Positions 9,722 to 18,174 of a stretch of DNA of 64,000 nt are shown here, piece by piece. Origin of the DNA: Roseiarcus sp963805295. Its GTDB lineage: Bacteria; Pseudomonadota; Alphaproteobacteria; Rhizobiales; Beijerinckiaceae. Positions within the stretch are counted from its first letter, which is position 1, and each line of letters starts with the position of its first letter. The position numbers and the translations under genes were made by a program. The notes under the pieces are model-generated. The model ran no database searches and was not told the DNA's origin. It worked only from the letters and a program-made list of their open reading frames with translations. The DNA lies in contig CAWDTW010000068.1 of NCBI GenBank assembly GCA_963805295.1, positions 61,193-125,192 of the forward strand, in the 5' to 3' direction.

Positions 9722-10921
9722 TCACGCCTCGATGCCCGGCCTCAGCCAGAAACCGTAGAGCGCGGCGGCGCCGAGCGCGCCCACGCTCATCACGACGCCG
9801 ATCGAAAGCGGGGACGCGTCGCGATAGAGCGCGGCGGCCAGGGCGCCGCCGAGCGCGCCGAACAGCGTTTGGGCGGCGACCAGGACTGCGGAGGCGACGC
9901 CTGCAATCTCCGGCAGCGGCTGCACGGCCTCATGCGCGGCGTTAGGAAAAACAAGGCCGAACGACGAGATGTAGACCATCACCGGCGCGACGACGAAGAG
10001 CAGCGAGACGGCGCCGGTGAGGCTCGCCGCGAGCAGGGCGAGCGCCGCGACGCTGATAAGCAGGAGCGCGCCGTCGAGCACGGTCTTCGGGCTTGCGTGA
10101 CGGCGCAAGAGCCAGTTGTTGACGGAGGAGCCGACCATGACCCCCGACGCCGTGACGGCGAACAGGCCGGCAAATTCCGCCTGCGACACCCCGTAGCCCT
10201 CGATGAAGAGGAGCGGCGACACGTTGACATAGGAAAACAGGCCCGCGAAGACGAGGCCGTTGACGATCGCGAAACCGGAGCACATGCGGCTCGTCAGCGC
10301 CCTCCGGTAGCCGGCGGCGACGGTCGCGGGCTTCAGGTTGCGCCGTCTGTCGGCTGCATGCAACTCCTCGAACGAGGCGAGGCCGACGAGCGCGAGAGCG
10401 GCGCCCACGGCCGCCAGCGCGGCATAGATCAGGCGCCAGGGTCCGGCGGCGAGAATCGCCGCTCCGAGCGTCGGGCCGACGAGCGGCGCGACGCTGAAGA
10501 CGAGCGAGACCGCCGCGATCTGAAGACGCGCTTCGCGGCCCTCGAACAGGTCGCGGATGATCGCCCGCGGCAAAACGCCGACGGCCCCGGCGCCGACGCC
10601 CTGAACAAGACGCAAGGCGAGCAGCGCGCCGATCGAGGGGGAGAGGGCGCAGCCGACGGCGCAGAACACAAAAAGCCCAAGACCGGCGAGCATCACCGGC
10701 TTGCGGCCGAAGCGGTCCGCGAGAGGGCCGACGGCCAATGGCGCGGTCGAGAAGCCGGCGAGAAAGATCGCGATGGTCGCCGCCGCCTGCGCCTGCGTCG
10801 CGCCGAACTCGGCCTGAACCAGCGCGAGGCTCGGCAGGGCGGTGTCGATGGCGAGCGCGGGAAGCGCGGACAGTCCGGCGAGAAACGCCGTGAACCCGAG
10901 CCCGTGGACGTTGAAGGCCAT
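9722..10921 (-). CDS. MFS drug-efflux transporter, Bcr/CflA type
   Basis: A 399-residue membrane protein with about twelve hydrophobic segments. Loop 2-3 has PLADRFGRKPVMLAG, the major-facilitator signature; segment 4 has RLVQGVGAGAVGVLPRAIIRDLF with the Arg and RDL typical of Bcr/CflA exporters, followed by VFSVAPLVGPTLG (antiporter motif C). The family exports antibiotics and other small molecules by proton antiport at the inner membrane. The DUF190 gene starts upstream with a gap of four bases, so both could share a transcript with crcB. Confidence 0.88.
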   Translation of the reverse strand: MAFNVHGLGFTAFLAGLSALPALAIDTALPSLALVQAEFGATQAQAAATIAIFLAGFSTAPLAVGPLADRFGRKPVMLAGLGLFVFCAVGCALSPSIGALLALRLVQGVGAGAVGVLPRAIIRDLFEGREARLQIAAVSLVFSVAPLVGPTLGAAILAAGPWRLIYAALAAVGAALALVGLASFEELHAADRRRNLKPATVAAGYRRALTSRMCSGFAIVNGLVFAGLFSYVNVSPLLFIEGYGVSQAEFAGLFAVTASGVMVGSSVNNWLLRRHASPKTVLDGALLLISVAALALLAASLTGAVSLLFVVAPVMVYISSFGLVFPNAAHEAVQPLPEIAGVASAVLVAAQTLFGALGGALAAALYRDASPLSIGVVMSVGALGAAALYGFWLRPGIEA

Positions 10922-10925
10922 CGGG

Positions 10926-11243
10926 TCACGCCGGCGCGTGCTTCACGTCGGCGCCGTATTGCTGCCCGTCATCGCGTCGAGCGCCGGGCAGAAACGCCTT
11001 GATCGCCGCCTCCGTATCGACGATCTCGATCACCAACGGCAGATCCTCGGAGAGGCGCAGGATCCTGGTCGCGTGAAGGCGGCGGGAACGGCCAAAGCCC
11101 ATCGGCCGGCGCGGCGCCGTCGCGCCGGCGTGTTTCGCGCCGCGCGTAGCCGTGACGATCGCCTCGCAGAGCGGCCTCCCGCAGAACTCGTGGTCCTCGC
11201 CGATGAAGACGCGCGGCAGCATGGCGTCGCGGGGAAGAGACAT
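10926..11243 (-). CDS. DUF190 family protein, CrcB partner
   Basis: A 105-residue protein with the DUF190 core VFIGEDHEFCGRPLCEAIV, RRPMGFGRSRRLHATRILRLSEDLPLVIEIVD and a terminal AFLP. DUF190 proteins have a PII-like ferredoxin fold and are commonly encoded beside the fluoride exporter CrcB, as here, where crcB ends three bases upstream. A regulatory or ligand-sensing role for CrcB is usually proposed, but the mechanism is not established. Confidence 0.85.
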   Translation of the reverse strand: MSLPRDAMLPRVFIGEDHEFCGRPLCEAIVTATRGAKHAGATAPRRPMGFGRSRRLHATRILRLSEDLPLVIEIVDTEAAIKAFLPGARRDDGQQYGADVKHAPA

Positions 11244-11246
11244 CGC

Positions 11247-11642
11247 TTAAGCTCCCTTGAGCTGGTTGAGCGTGCTCGCCGTGACATGGCCGAGCCAGAC
11301 CGCCGCGAGGCAGAGGACGAGCGACAGCACGGCGTTGGCCGCGGCGAGCGCCATCTCGCCGTCGCGCGCGAGATTGAGCGTCTGCAGGCTGAACGACGAG
11401 AAAGTGGTGTAGCCGCCGCAGATGCCGGTCATCACGAACTGGCGCGCCTCCGTGCCGGCGAACACGCGGCCGTCCGGTCCGGTAAGCGTGGCGAAGAAGC
11501 CGATGACGAACGAGCCGGTGACGTTGACGATCAGCGTGCCGATCGGAAACGTCTCGCCGATATGGTGGGACGCCAGGCCCGAGAGCCAATAGCGCGCCAC
11601 ACCCCCCAGCGCGCTGCCCAGCATGACCCAGAACCACGTCAT
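11247..11642 (-). CDS. crcB: fluoride ion exporter CrcB/Fluc
   Basis: A 131-residue, four-helix membrane protein. Diagnostic motifs are GGVARYWLSG in helix 1, GTLIVNVTGSFVIGFF in helix 2 and GICGGYTTFSSFSLQT in helix 3, where the phenylalanines and the TTFS turn form the fluoride pore. Fluc channels are dual-topology dimers that let fluoride leave the cytoplasm. I used the ATG at 11642 because the family starts with MxxxWVMLGSALGG-like sequence; the open frame continues upstream without homology. It heads an apparent crcB-DUF190-MFS operon. I looked for a fluoride riboswitch upstream and did not find a convincing one. Confidence 0.92.
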   Translation of the reverse strand: MTWFWVMLGSALGGVARYWLSGLASHHIGETFPIGTLIVNVTGSFVIGFFATLTGPDGRVFAGTEARQFVMTGICGGYTTFSSFSLQTLNLARDGEMALAAANAVLSLVLCLAAVWLGHVTASTLNQLKGA

Positions 11643-11734
11643 CGAGTGAAGTTTCCCGCTCGGTCGCCAGCGGACGTTAGAGGGCGCCGCGACGGGAAGC
11701 ACAAGCGCTGGCCCGGACCCGGCTCTCTCCCGCA

Positions 11735-11800
11735 TCGCCCGCCTTTCGACGCCCCATAGCCCGCGGGAGACGGGCGTCTTTCGACGCCCTACGGGCGGAG
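11735..11800. repeat. palindromic GTCTTTCGACG repeat
   Basis: Contains CCTTTCGACGCCCCATAG and GGGCGTCTTTCGACGCCC, a strong hairpin. The same core recurs at 14281-14306, 18338-18375 and about 38027-38045, always between genes, so it is a small dispersed palindromic element, possibly terminator-like. Confidence 0.6.
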
Positions 11801-11833
11801 AAGGCAGCCAACGAAATCGTCCGGACGAGGACG

Positions 11834-12796
11834 CTACCCCTGCAGCGCCGCCCACATCGCCAAGTCCCGCTCGGCGGTCCAGATGCGGGGTGTATCGATG
11901 CCGAGCGCTTCGTCGTAGGCGCGCGCGACGTTGAACGGCAGGCAGTGCTCGTAGATCGCGTAGGAGGCGAATTTCGGGTCGCACGCGGCGCGGCAGGCGT
12001 CCCACGCTTCCTTGAGCGAACCGCCGCTCTGGGCGACCCGCGCGACCGGCCGGTAGGTCGAGAAAAGAAAATCGCCGGTGTTGTCGAGCGCCTCGCGCGC
12101 CTTCTCTTTGCCGACCAGCGCCGCCCCGCGGCCCGGCGCGATCGCATCGACGTCGAAGGCGCGGATTCTCTCGATCGTCATCGGCCAGTCGCTGAAATGA
12201 CCGTCGCCGCAGTAGCAGGCCGAGCGGTATTCGACGATGTCGCCGGTGAACATGACGTTGGCGTCGGGCACGAACGCGACGATGTCGCCGGCGGTGTGCG
12301 CGCGCCCGAGAAATCTCAGGTCCACGCGGCGCCTGCCGAGGTAGAACGTCGCCCGGTCATGAAAGGTCAGCGTCGGCCAGGTGAGGCCGGGAATGCTCTC
12401 ATGGCCCTCGAAGAGCCGCGGGAATCGCTGGAATTCAGAATCCCAGTCCTCCTTGCCGCGCTCGGCCACCATCGCGCGCGCCTTCTCCGACATGATGATC
12501 TCGGAGGCCCGGTAGGCGGAAGCGCCGAGCACGCGCACGGCGTGATAGTGGCTGAGCACGACGTATTTGATCGGCTTGTCGGTGACGGCGCCAATCTTCT
12601 CGATCACCTTGCCCGCGAGCCGCGGCGTCGCCTGCGCGTCGACGATCATCACGCTGTCGTCGCCGATGACGACGCCGGTGTTGGGGTCGCCCTCGGCGGT
12701 GAAGGCCCAGAGATCGCGGCCGATCTCGACGAACGAAATCGTCTTTTCCGCCAGGTCCCCCTGGGAGGCGAAGGCTTTGGGCTCGGTTTCGGACAT
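11834..12796 (-). CDS. MBL-fold metallo-hydrolase with a modified metal motif
   Basis: A 320-residue metallo-beta-lactamase-fold protein. The start is at 12796; a much longer upstream open frame belongs to other genes' frames. Expected landmarks are VMIVDAQATPRLAG, VVLSHYHAVRVLGA near residue 95, GRAHTAGDIVAF, VMFTGDIVEY and a terminal histidine. The canonical HxHxDH is here HYHAVR, so the Asp-His pair that holds the second metal is absent, while HxH, the later His and the Asp of TGD remain. That suggests single-metal or altered catalysis. It lies 23 bp downstream of a fumarylacetoacetase-like gene on the same strand, implying a shared role in aromatic or keto-acid breakdown. Confidence 0.8.
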   Translation of the reverse strand: MSETEPKAFASQGDLAEKTISFVEIGRDLWAFTAEGDPNTGVVIGDDSVMIVDAQATPRLAGKVIEKIGAVTDKPIKYVVLSHYHAVRVLGASAYRASEIIMSEKARAMVAERGKEDWDSEFQRFPRLFEGHESIPGLTWPTLTFHDRATFYLGRRRVDLRFLGRAHTAGDIVAFVPDANVMFTGDIVEYRSACYCGDGHFSDWPMTIERIRAFDVDAIAPGRGAALVGKEKAREALDNTGDFLFSTYRPVARVAQSGGSLKEAWDACRAACDPKFASYAIYEHCLPFNVARAYDEALGIDTPRIWTAERDLAMWAALQG

Positions 12797-12819
12797 CGGC
12801 GTCTCTCCCCCGATCGCCT

Positions 12820-13836
12820 TCACGGCGCATAGCGCTCGACGGTCTGCTCGATGGCGCCGAAAATGGAACGGCCGGCGGAGTCCTTCATCTCGATCCGCAC
12901 CACGTCGCCGAACTTGAGGAACGGCGTCTTCGGCTTGCCTTCGAGGATGGTCTCGACGGCGCGCAGTTCCGCGATGCAGGCGTAGCCCGCCCCTCCCTCC
13001 GCGATCGGCCGGCCCGGACCGCCGTCCGCGCCCTTGTTCGACACCGTGCCCGAGCCGACGATCGCGCCCGCGCGCAAAGGCCGCGTCCTGGCCGCGTGGG
13101 CGATGAGGGCGGGAAAGTCGAAGATCATGTCGACGCCCGCGTCGGGCCGGCCAAACGGCTTGCCGTTGAGCGAGACGATGAGCGGCAGCTTGAGTGCGCC
13201 GCCGTCCCAGGCCTCGCCGAGTTCGTCGGGCGTCGCCGCGACGGGGGAGAAGGCTGACGGGGGCTTCGACTGAAAGAATCCGAAGCCTTTGGCGAGCTCG
13301 GCCGGGACGAGGTTGCGCAGCGACACGTCGTTGACCAGCATGACGAGACGGATTGCCGCCGCCGCCTCTTCGCGTGAACAGCCGGCGCGCAGGTCGTCGA
13401 CGACGACCGCGACCTCGCCCTCGAGATCGATCCCGTAATCCTCGCTCGCCATGACGATCGAACTCGCGGGGGGCGAGAAAGGCGTCCGAGCCGCCCTGGT
13501 ACATAAGCGGATCGGTCCAGAACGAGGCCGGCATCTCTGCGCCTCTTGCGCGCCGGACGAGTTCGACATGGTTCACGTAGGCCGAGCCGTCGGCCCACTG
13601 ATAGGCGCGCGGCAGCGGCGAGAGGGCTTCGTGTTCGCGGAAGCGGAAGAGGGCGCCGCGCCGATTTCGAGGTCGCGCGCGAGCGCATGGAGCTTCGGCG
13701 CCGCCCGCGCGCAGTTGTCGAGCGCCGCCTGCAGGGTTGCGGCGATAGGCTGAGCCGGGACATAGCGGGTCAGGTCGCGCGAGACGACCACGAGCATGCC
13801 GTCGCGGGCGCCGTTTCTCAGCGTGGCGAGCTTCAT
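12820..13836 (-). pseudogene. fumarylacetoacetate hydrolase family protein, two frameshifts
   Basis: The protein reads across three frames. N-terminus: MKLATLRNGARDGMLVVVSRD to about 13660. Middle: LSPLPRAYQWADGSAYVNHVE and WTDPLMYQGGSDAFLAP. C-terminus from about 13470: EDYGIDLEGEVAVVVDD, LVNDVSLRNLVPAELAKGFG, AGAIVGSGTVSNKG and IEQTVERYAP. The metal-binding Glu/Glu/Asp pattern of the FAH fold (GIDLEGEVA, then DVSLRN) is present. The second break lies in a run of six C where five would keep frame, a classic indel context. Family members hydrolyse fumarylacetoacetate or related acylpyruvates. The start at 13836 is supported by the family N-terminus. Confidence 0.78.
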
Positions 13837-13917
13837 GAAGGGTTCGGCCGGTTGCGATTGCGTCGGGCCGATTGTGCACGGGGACGCCGTGACGCGCCAG
13901 CCCGCCTTCGCGGGAGC

Positions 13918-14214
13918 TTAACGCCGGCTGTCCAGACGCGCCATGAGGGTCTCGGCGAGGGACATGCCGCCGATCGTGCCGAGCGTTCCGAGGATTCCGG
14001 CCCAGGGCGCGGTCCCGATGAACCGGTCGACGAATGGGGCGAGCGGGATGAGAAAACCCGCGAGAGCGCCGGCGACAGAGGCGAGAATGAGCGCCGCCGC
14101 CTGCGCGAGGATGCGGACGAGGCCGCCGGTTGCGCCGGCGAGCCGGGCGGCGGCCAAGGCGACAAACGCGAGGACGACGGGTGCGGCGGCGATCCAGATG
14201 GCGGCGTCCTCCAT
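13918..14214 (-). CDS. small hydrophobic membrane protein, function unknown
   Basis: About 98 residues, starting MEDAAIWIAAAPVV, with three or four predicted membrane segments (WIAAAPVVLAFVALAA, ILAQAAALILASVAGALAGFLIPL, GILGTLGTIGGM) and a charged C-terminus ETLMARLDSRR. The frame can be extended to a TTG at 14247, but the ATG at 14214 is likelier. I do not recognise a family. Confidence 0.55.
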   Translation of the reverse strand: MEDAAIWIAAAPVVLAFVALAAARLAGATGGLVRILAQAAALILASVAGALAGFLIPLAPFVDRFIGTAPWAGILGTLGTIGGMSLAETLMARLDSRR

Positions 14215-14280
14215 GTCCCAACCATAAGGCGCGGAATTTTGGACCAATGCGTGGCGTCCTCGGGAGCGGTCGTCCGATAG

Positions 14281-14306
14281 GCGCCCGTCTTTCGACGGGT
14301 TATGGA
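14281..14306. repeat. palindromic GTCTTTCGACG repeat
   Basis: CGCCCGTCTTTCGACGGGTT followed by ATGG; the same core as at 11735-11800 and 18338-18375. Located just beyond the stop of the glutathione-transferase gene. Confidence 0.55.
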
Positions 14307-14325
14307 GCGCGGCTACAGAGCGCGG

Positions 14326-15285
14326 CTACAGGCGCGGCGCCCAGGCCAGGTCCGGTCCGAGCGGAACGATGCGGCTCGGGTTCAGCGACTTGATCGAATA
14401 GTAGCCGCGCTTGATGTGGTCGAGGCTGAAGGTCTCGCGGAAGGCGGGCAGCGCGATCAGCCGCGCGAGATAGGCGCTTAAGCCGGGATAGTCGGCGATC
14501 CGCCTGAGGTTGCATTTGAACTGGCCGTGATAGGCCGCGTCGAACCGCGCAAGGATGACGAACACGCGGATGTCGGCTTCGGTCAGCCGCTCGCCGAAGA
14601 GACAGGGTCCGGGGCCGAGGCGTCGTTCGAGCGCGTCGAGCATGGCGAACACGCCGGCGAACGCCTCCTCGTAGGCTTCCTGCGCGGTCGCAAAGCCGGC
14701 GCGATAGACGCCGTTGTTGAGCGAAGGGTAGACTTGGCCGTTGAGCGCGTCGATTTCGGCGCGCAGGTCCTGCGGATAGAGGTCGACCGCTTCGTCGGCC
14801 AGCGCGCCGAAGCCCGAATTGAACATCCTGAGAAGATCGGCCAACTCGTTGTTGACGATCGTGCGTCGCTCCTTGTCCCACAGCGCCGGCACGGTGGCGC
14901 GCCCGGTGAAATGCGGATCGGCCCGCGTATAGATCTCATGCAGGTAGGTCGCGCCGTTAACCGAATCGCGGGTAGCGCCGGGGTAATCGCCGAAGCGCCA
15001 GCCCTCGTCGGTCATCGCCGGCTCGACGATCGAGACCGAGACGGCGTCCTCGAGCTTCTTCAGCTTGCGGGCGATCAGGACGCGCGTCGCCCAAGGGCAG
15101 GTGAGCGCGACGTAGAGATGATATCGCCCCGGCTCGGCGCGGAAGCCGCCTTCGCCCGTCGGCCCCGCCGCTGCGTCCGGCGTGACCCAGCTGCGGAAGC
15201 TCGAGATCTGGCGGACGAAGCCGCCCTTGGCGTCGGTCGCCTGGACCGGCTGCCAGGCGCCCCTCCATTTGCCGTCGACGAGCAT
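14326..15285 (-). CDS. xi-class glutathione S-transferase (glutathionyl-hydroquinone reductase)
   Basis: A 319-residue protein. The thioredoxin-like domain holds the xi-class catalytic motif LTCPWATRVLIARKLK near residue 65, and the C-terminal helical domain includes ERLTEADIRVFVILARFDAAYHGQFKCN and IKRGYYSI. The CPWA motif and about 320-residue length are diagnostic of glutathionyl-hydroquinone reductases (YqjG/EcmB-like), which strip glutathione from glutathionylated hydroquinones. The start at 15285 (MLVDGKWRG) is preceded by GGGAG and matches the family; a longer upstream frame lacks homology. The cytoplasmic enzyme probably serves quinone or aromatic detoxification. Confidence 0.92.
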   Translation of the reverse strand: MLVDGKWRGAWQPVQATDAKGGFVRQISSFRSWVTPDAAAGPTGEGGFRAEPGRYHLYVALTCPWATRVLIARKLKKLEDAVSVSIVEPAMTDEGWRFGDYPGATRDSVNGATYLHEIYTRADPHFTGRATVPALWDKERRTIVNNELADLLRMFNSGFGALADEAVDLYPQDLRAEIDALNGQVYPSLNNGVYRAGFATAQEAYEEAFAGVFAMLDALERRLGPGPCLFGERLTEADIRVFVILARFDAAYHGQFKCNLRRIADYPGLSAYLARLIALPAFRETFSLDHIKRGYYSIKSLNPSRIVPLGPDLAWAPRL

Positions 15286-15540
15286 GGCCGGAAACTCCCT
15301 CAAGCGCTCCGCGGCGATCCTCGCGAATGGCGCCGACCGGGTCTTTTGACCTGCGCCGGGGAGCGAAGCGCGGCAGGAGGTCGAAGTCAAGCAGCCGCAG
15401 GGCGCGGCGCGCCTCCGCCGTGAAGACGACGCCGGGCCGACGGGCGCCCGAAAGTGCTATTGAGCCGGCCGGGCCGATGCTGCACTGCAACATCGAACGC
15501 GCCGCACTCCAGGAACGCGGGCGCTAAGGAGTTTGGTCGC

Positions 15541-16290
15541 ATGCCACGGTCGACGAATGCGGCGCGACGGCCCCGCCGCAAACAGGGCCAGACGCTCGAG
15601 CGGCGTTCCCCGCCAACTCACGCGGATCGCGCGTGGGGCGGAGCGGCGCCCGACGATGCCGCGGCGCCGAGGCCGCCTCTCGCCCTGGCGCGGGAGCCTG
15701 CGCCGTCGGTCAACGCCGGCTACCATCTGCTCGCCGCAACGACGGAAAACGCCAAGCAGGCGGTCGAAGCCAACGCCCTGCGGCTGTCGGTGGAACTGGT
15801 CGGCCTTCAGCGCAAGGCGATCAACTCGGTCCACGAAGCGGCGATCTCCACGCTGCAGCTGGCCGAGGCGGTCAGCCGCGCCTCGGGTCCGGCGCAGGCG
15901 GCCGACGCCTATCTCGAGCACAGCCGCAACGGGGCGGCCGCGCTGAACGGCGTGGCGATCGAGTTCTTTCGATCGGCCTTGGGCCTGATCGGCGCCCTCG
16001 CGCTCACGGGCGTCGGCGCGACCTTCGACCACCCGTTCGCGGTCGCGCGGGACGACATCGAGGCGGACGCCCTCGCCCGGCGGGTCGCCGCACTCACGGT
16101 CCAGCAGCGCCGGGTCCTCCACCTCATCGTGAAGGGCCTCCCCAACAAGCTGATCGCCTACGAACTCGGCATCTGCGAAACGACGGTGAAGGCCCATGTC
16201 AGCCAGGTGCTGATGAAGTTCAACGTCTACAGCCGCGCGCGGATCATCGCGTTGCTCGGCCGCTACGGCGGGTTCGAGGGCCTCAACTGA
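15541..16290 (+). CDS. phasin-like domain fused to a LuxR-type helix-turn-helix
   Basis: A 249-residue protein in three parts. Residues 1-58 are basic, Arg/Pro-rich and probably disordered. Residues 59-150 (NAGYHLLAATTENAKQAVEA, then LQRKAINSVHEAAISTLQLAE and EHSRNGAAALNG) look like a phasin helical domain, which coats polyhydroxyalkanoate granules. Residues 178-245 (LTVQQRRVLHLIVKGLPNKL, then CETTVKAHVSQVLMKFNV) are a GerE/LuxR DNA-binding domain. The ATG at 15541 follows AAGGAG. I infer a regulator able to sense granules or a related surface. The phasin assignment is by pattern only; the HTH is secure. Confidence 0.75.
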   Translation: MPRSTNAARRPRRKQGQTLERRSPPTHADRAWGGAAPDDAAAPRPPLALAREPAPSVNAGYHLLAATTENAKQAVEANALRLSVELVGLQRKAINSVHEAAISTLQLAEAVSRASGPAQAADAYLEHSRNGAAALNGVAIEFFRSALGLIGALALTGVGATFDHPFAVARDDIEADALARRVAALTVQQRRVLHLIVKGLPNKLIAYELGICETTVKAHVSQVLMKFNVYSRARIIALLGRYGGFEGLN

Positions 16291-16352
16291 ACAAGGCGCG
16301 AAGAGGCGGCGTCAAGTCGCTTTGCTGGCCCGGCCTCGTCGCCCGGCACGCC

Positions 16353-18041
16353 TCATTCTGCCGCGGCCGGGACGGACGCGCGGATGCTGTCGCCGAGCCG
16401 CTTGCGGGCAAGCGCGGCCTCGCCGCCGGTCGTGGCGTGGTAGAGCTCGAGCGCCTCGAATTCGTCGTCGCGCGGCGGCGCGATCGCGAGGTCGCTGTAG
16501 GTCCAGCGATCCGGCGCCTCGAGAACCTCCTTCAGGATGCGCCGCGTCGCGAGAAAGAACCTGAGGTACTTTACGGCCTTGACGGCGATTCCGCCCCAAT
16601 AGCGCGGATAGAACAAGAACGGCGATTCGAGCGGCAGGCCGTGGCGGCGGTCGCGCCGATACTTGAGCCGAAAGGCGCCGCCTTCGAGCGGATGGACGCC
16701 CTCGTGGTCGGTCATCAGCTTGAACCAGCCGATCGTGCTCAAGATCGGCTTCGGCCTGCCGTTCGGGATCGCCGCGGCGCGCCTCAGGATCGTGCGGATG
16801 TGGTCGAAGGTGTAGAAAGACTGCCACGCGGCCCGGTAGGCCTCCTCCCACTCCGCGTCCGTCATCTGGGAATGGTGCGACACGCGGTGGTTGAGGTCGT
16901 ACTTGTTGATGTCGGGGTCCATCCAGACGCCCTTTTTCAACAGAACCTTGTGGTCTTCGGAGCCGGGCAGGGGCGTGAGGAAGAAGAATTCGAGAATGTC
17001 GAGCGGCAGCTCGCGCTTGATGATCTCGACGTCGCGCAGGATCAATTCTTTCGTGTCGGCGGGAAAGCCGAGGATGTAGCCGGCGTAGGTCAAGGCGCCG
17101 TGGACGCGCCACTTCTGCAGCATGGCGCGGTACTCGGTGATCTTGTTCTGCCGCTTCTTGGCCGCGATCAAATTTTCGGGGTTGATGTTCTCGAGCCCGA
17201 TGAACACGCGCCGGACGCCGGCCTTGGTCGCCTTCTCGATGAAATTGGGGATCTTGTGGCAGAGGGTGTCAACCTGGATGGTGAAGCCGACGTGGATGCC
17301 CTCGCGCTCCTTGAGCTCGATCACCCGGTCGAGCAGTTTTTCCCAGTCGCTGTTGCGGGCGAAATTGTCGTCGGTGATGAAGAACCGGTCGATGCCCTGC
17401 GCCTTGTTGGCGCGGATGATCTGCTCGAGATCGTCGGGGGTGCGGAAGCGGCTTTTGCGGCCCTGCACGTTGATGATGGTGCAAAACGAGCACTGATAGG
17501 GGCAGCCGCGGCCGAGATCGATGCTGGAATAGGTGCCCGAGGTGCGCTCGACGTGCTTGCGCGGCAAGATCGGCGCGGGCTCCCCTTCGAGCGAGGGCAA
17601 TTGGTCCATGAAGTTATAGAGCGGCTTCAGTTCGCCGCGCCAGGCGTCGATGAGCACTTCGTCGAGCCTATGCTCTTCAGCTTCGCCCGCGAACAGCGAA
17701 ACGCCCTTCGCCTGAGCGCTCGTGAGCTCAGGCGGCATATCGGGCAGCATGGCGATGCAGCCCGAGACATGGAATCCGCCGATACAGACCTGCATGCCCT
17801 CGGCGCGGAACTGCCGCGCGAGATCGACCGAGCGCGGAAACTGGTTCGACTGGACGCCGACGAGCCCGATCAGCGCTCGCCCGCCCCGGCGTTGCAAGTC
17901 CCGAATGATCCGGGCGGGCTCCACGCGGCGGTTGGTCTCGTCGTAGGTCTCGATGGCGAAATCGACGCCGGGTCCCAGCACCTCCCGACGGCGGGCGTCC
18001 TCGGCGAGGCTGTACATGCACGCGAGCGTGTTGGACGGCAT
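16353..18041 (-). CDS. B12-binding-type radical SAM protein (N-terminus cut off by an in-frame TAG)
   Basis: A 562-residue radical SAM enzyme. The cobalamin-binding-like domain (GRALIGLVGVQSNQFPRSVD, IGGFHVSG) precedes the cluster motif GRGCPYQCSFCTI near residue 178, with CxxxCxxC ligands, then ITDDNFARNS, GLENINPENL and GYILGFPADTKEL. The C-terminus includes FFLTPLPGSEDHK. Homologues begin about 42 residues earlier; here that part is in frame but ends in TAG (18059-18057), see the next entry. If translation begins at 18041 the first beta strand is missing. Such enzymes often perform methylations or rearrangements; the substrate is unknown. Confidence 0.82.
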   Translation of the reverse strand: MPSNTLACMYSLAEDARRREVLGPGVDFAIETYDETNRRVEPARIIRDLQRRGGRALIGLVGVQSNQFPRSVDLARQFRAEGMQVCIGGFHVSGCIAMLPDMPPELTSAQAKGVSLFAGEAEEHRLDEVLIDAWRGELKPLYNFMDQLPSLEGEPAPILPRKHVERTSGTYSSIDLGRGCPYQCSFCTIINVQGRKSRFRTPDDLEQIIRANKAQGIDRFFITDDNFARNSDWEKLLDRVIELKEREGIHVGFTIQVDTLCHKIPNFIEKATKAGVRRVFIGLENINPENLIAAKKRQNKITEYRAMLQKWRVHGALTYAGYILGFPADTKELILRDVEIIKRELPLDILEFFFLTPLPGSEDHKVLLKKGVWMDPDINKYDLNHRVSHHSQMTDAEWEEAYRAAWQSFYTFDHIRTILRRAAAIPNGRPKPILSTIGWFKLMTDHEGVHPLEGGAFRLKYRRDRRHGLPLESPFLFYPRYWGGIAVKAVKYLRFFLATRRILKEVLEAPDRWTYSDLAIAPPRDDEFEALELYHATTGGEAALARKRLGDSIRASVPAAAE

Positions 18042-18167
18042 GACCGACCGGAACCACTAAATCGGATAGCCTTCATCGTCGTAATGGGTCGGCTTGATGA
18101 GAACGAAGGTAAAACTCAACTCTTGGGCCAATGACCTCGGCGCGCTCGTGGTCTGGACTGTGCTCAT
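18042..18167 (-). pseudogene. upstream 42 codons of the radical SAM gene, interrupted by TAG
   Basis: From ATG 18167, preceded by GAGGGG, the frame reads MSTVQTTSAPRSLAQELSF, then VLIKPTHYDDEGYPI, a TAG at 18059-18057, then WFRSV leading into MPSNTLAC. The reading frame is exactly continuous with the main gene (42 codons), and the spot corresponds to a glutamine in homologues as I recall them, so a single CAG-to-TAG change is the simplest explanation. Confidence 0.7.
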
Positions 18168-18174
18168 GTGCCCC

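Noticed and set aside
11643..11833. Possible fluoride riboswitch upstream of crcB
   Set aside because: The minus strand contains GGGCGATGCGGGAG, superficially like the riboswitch start, but lacks the following conserved bases and pseudoknot partner. The region is mostly a dispersed palindromic repeat.
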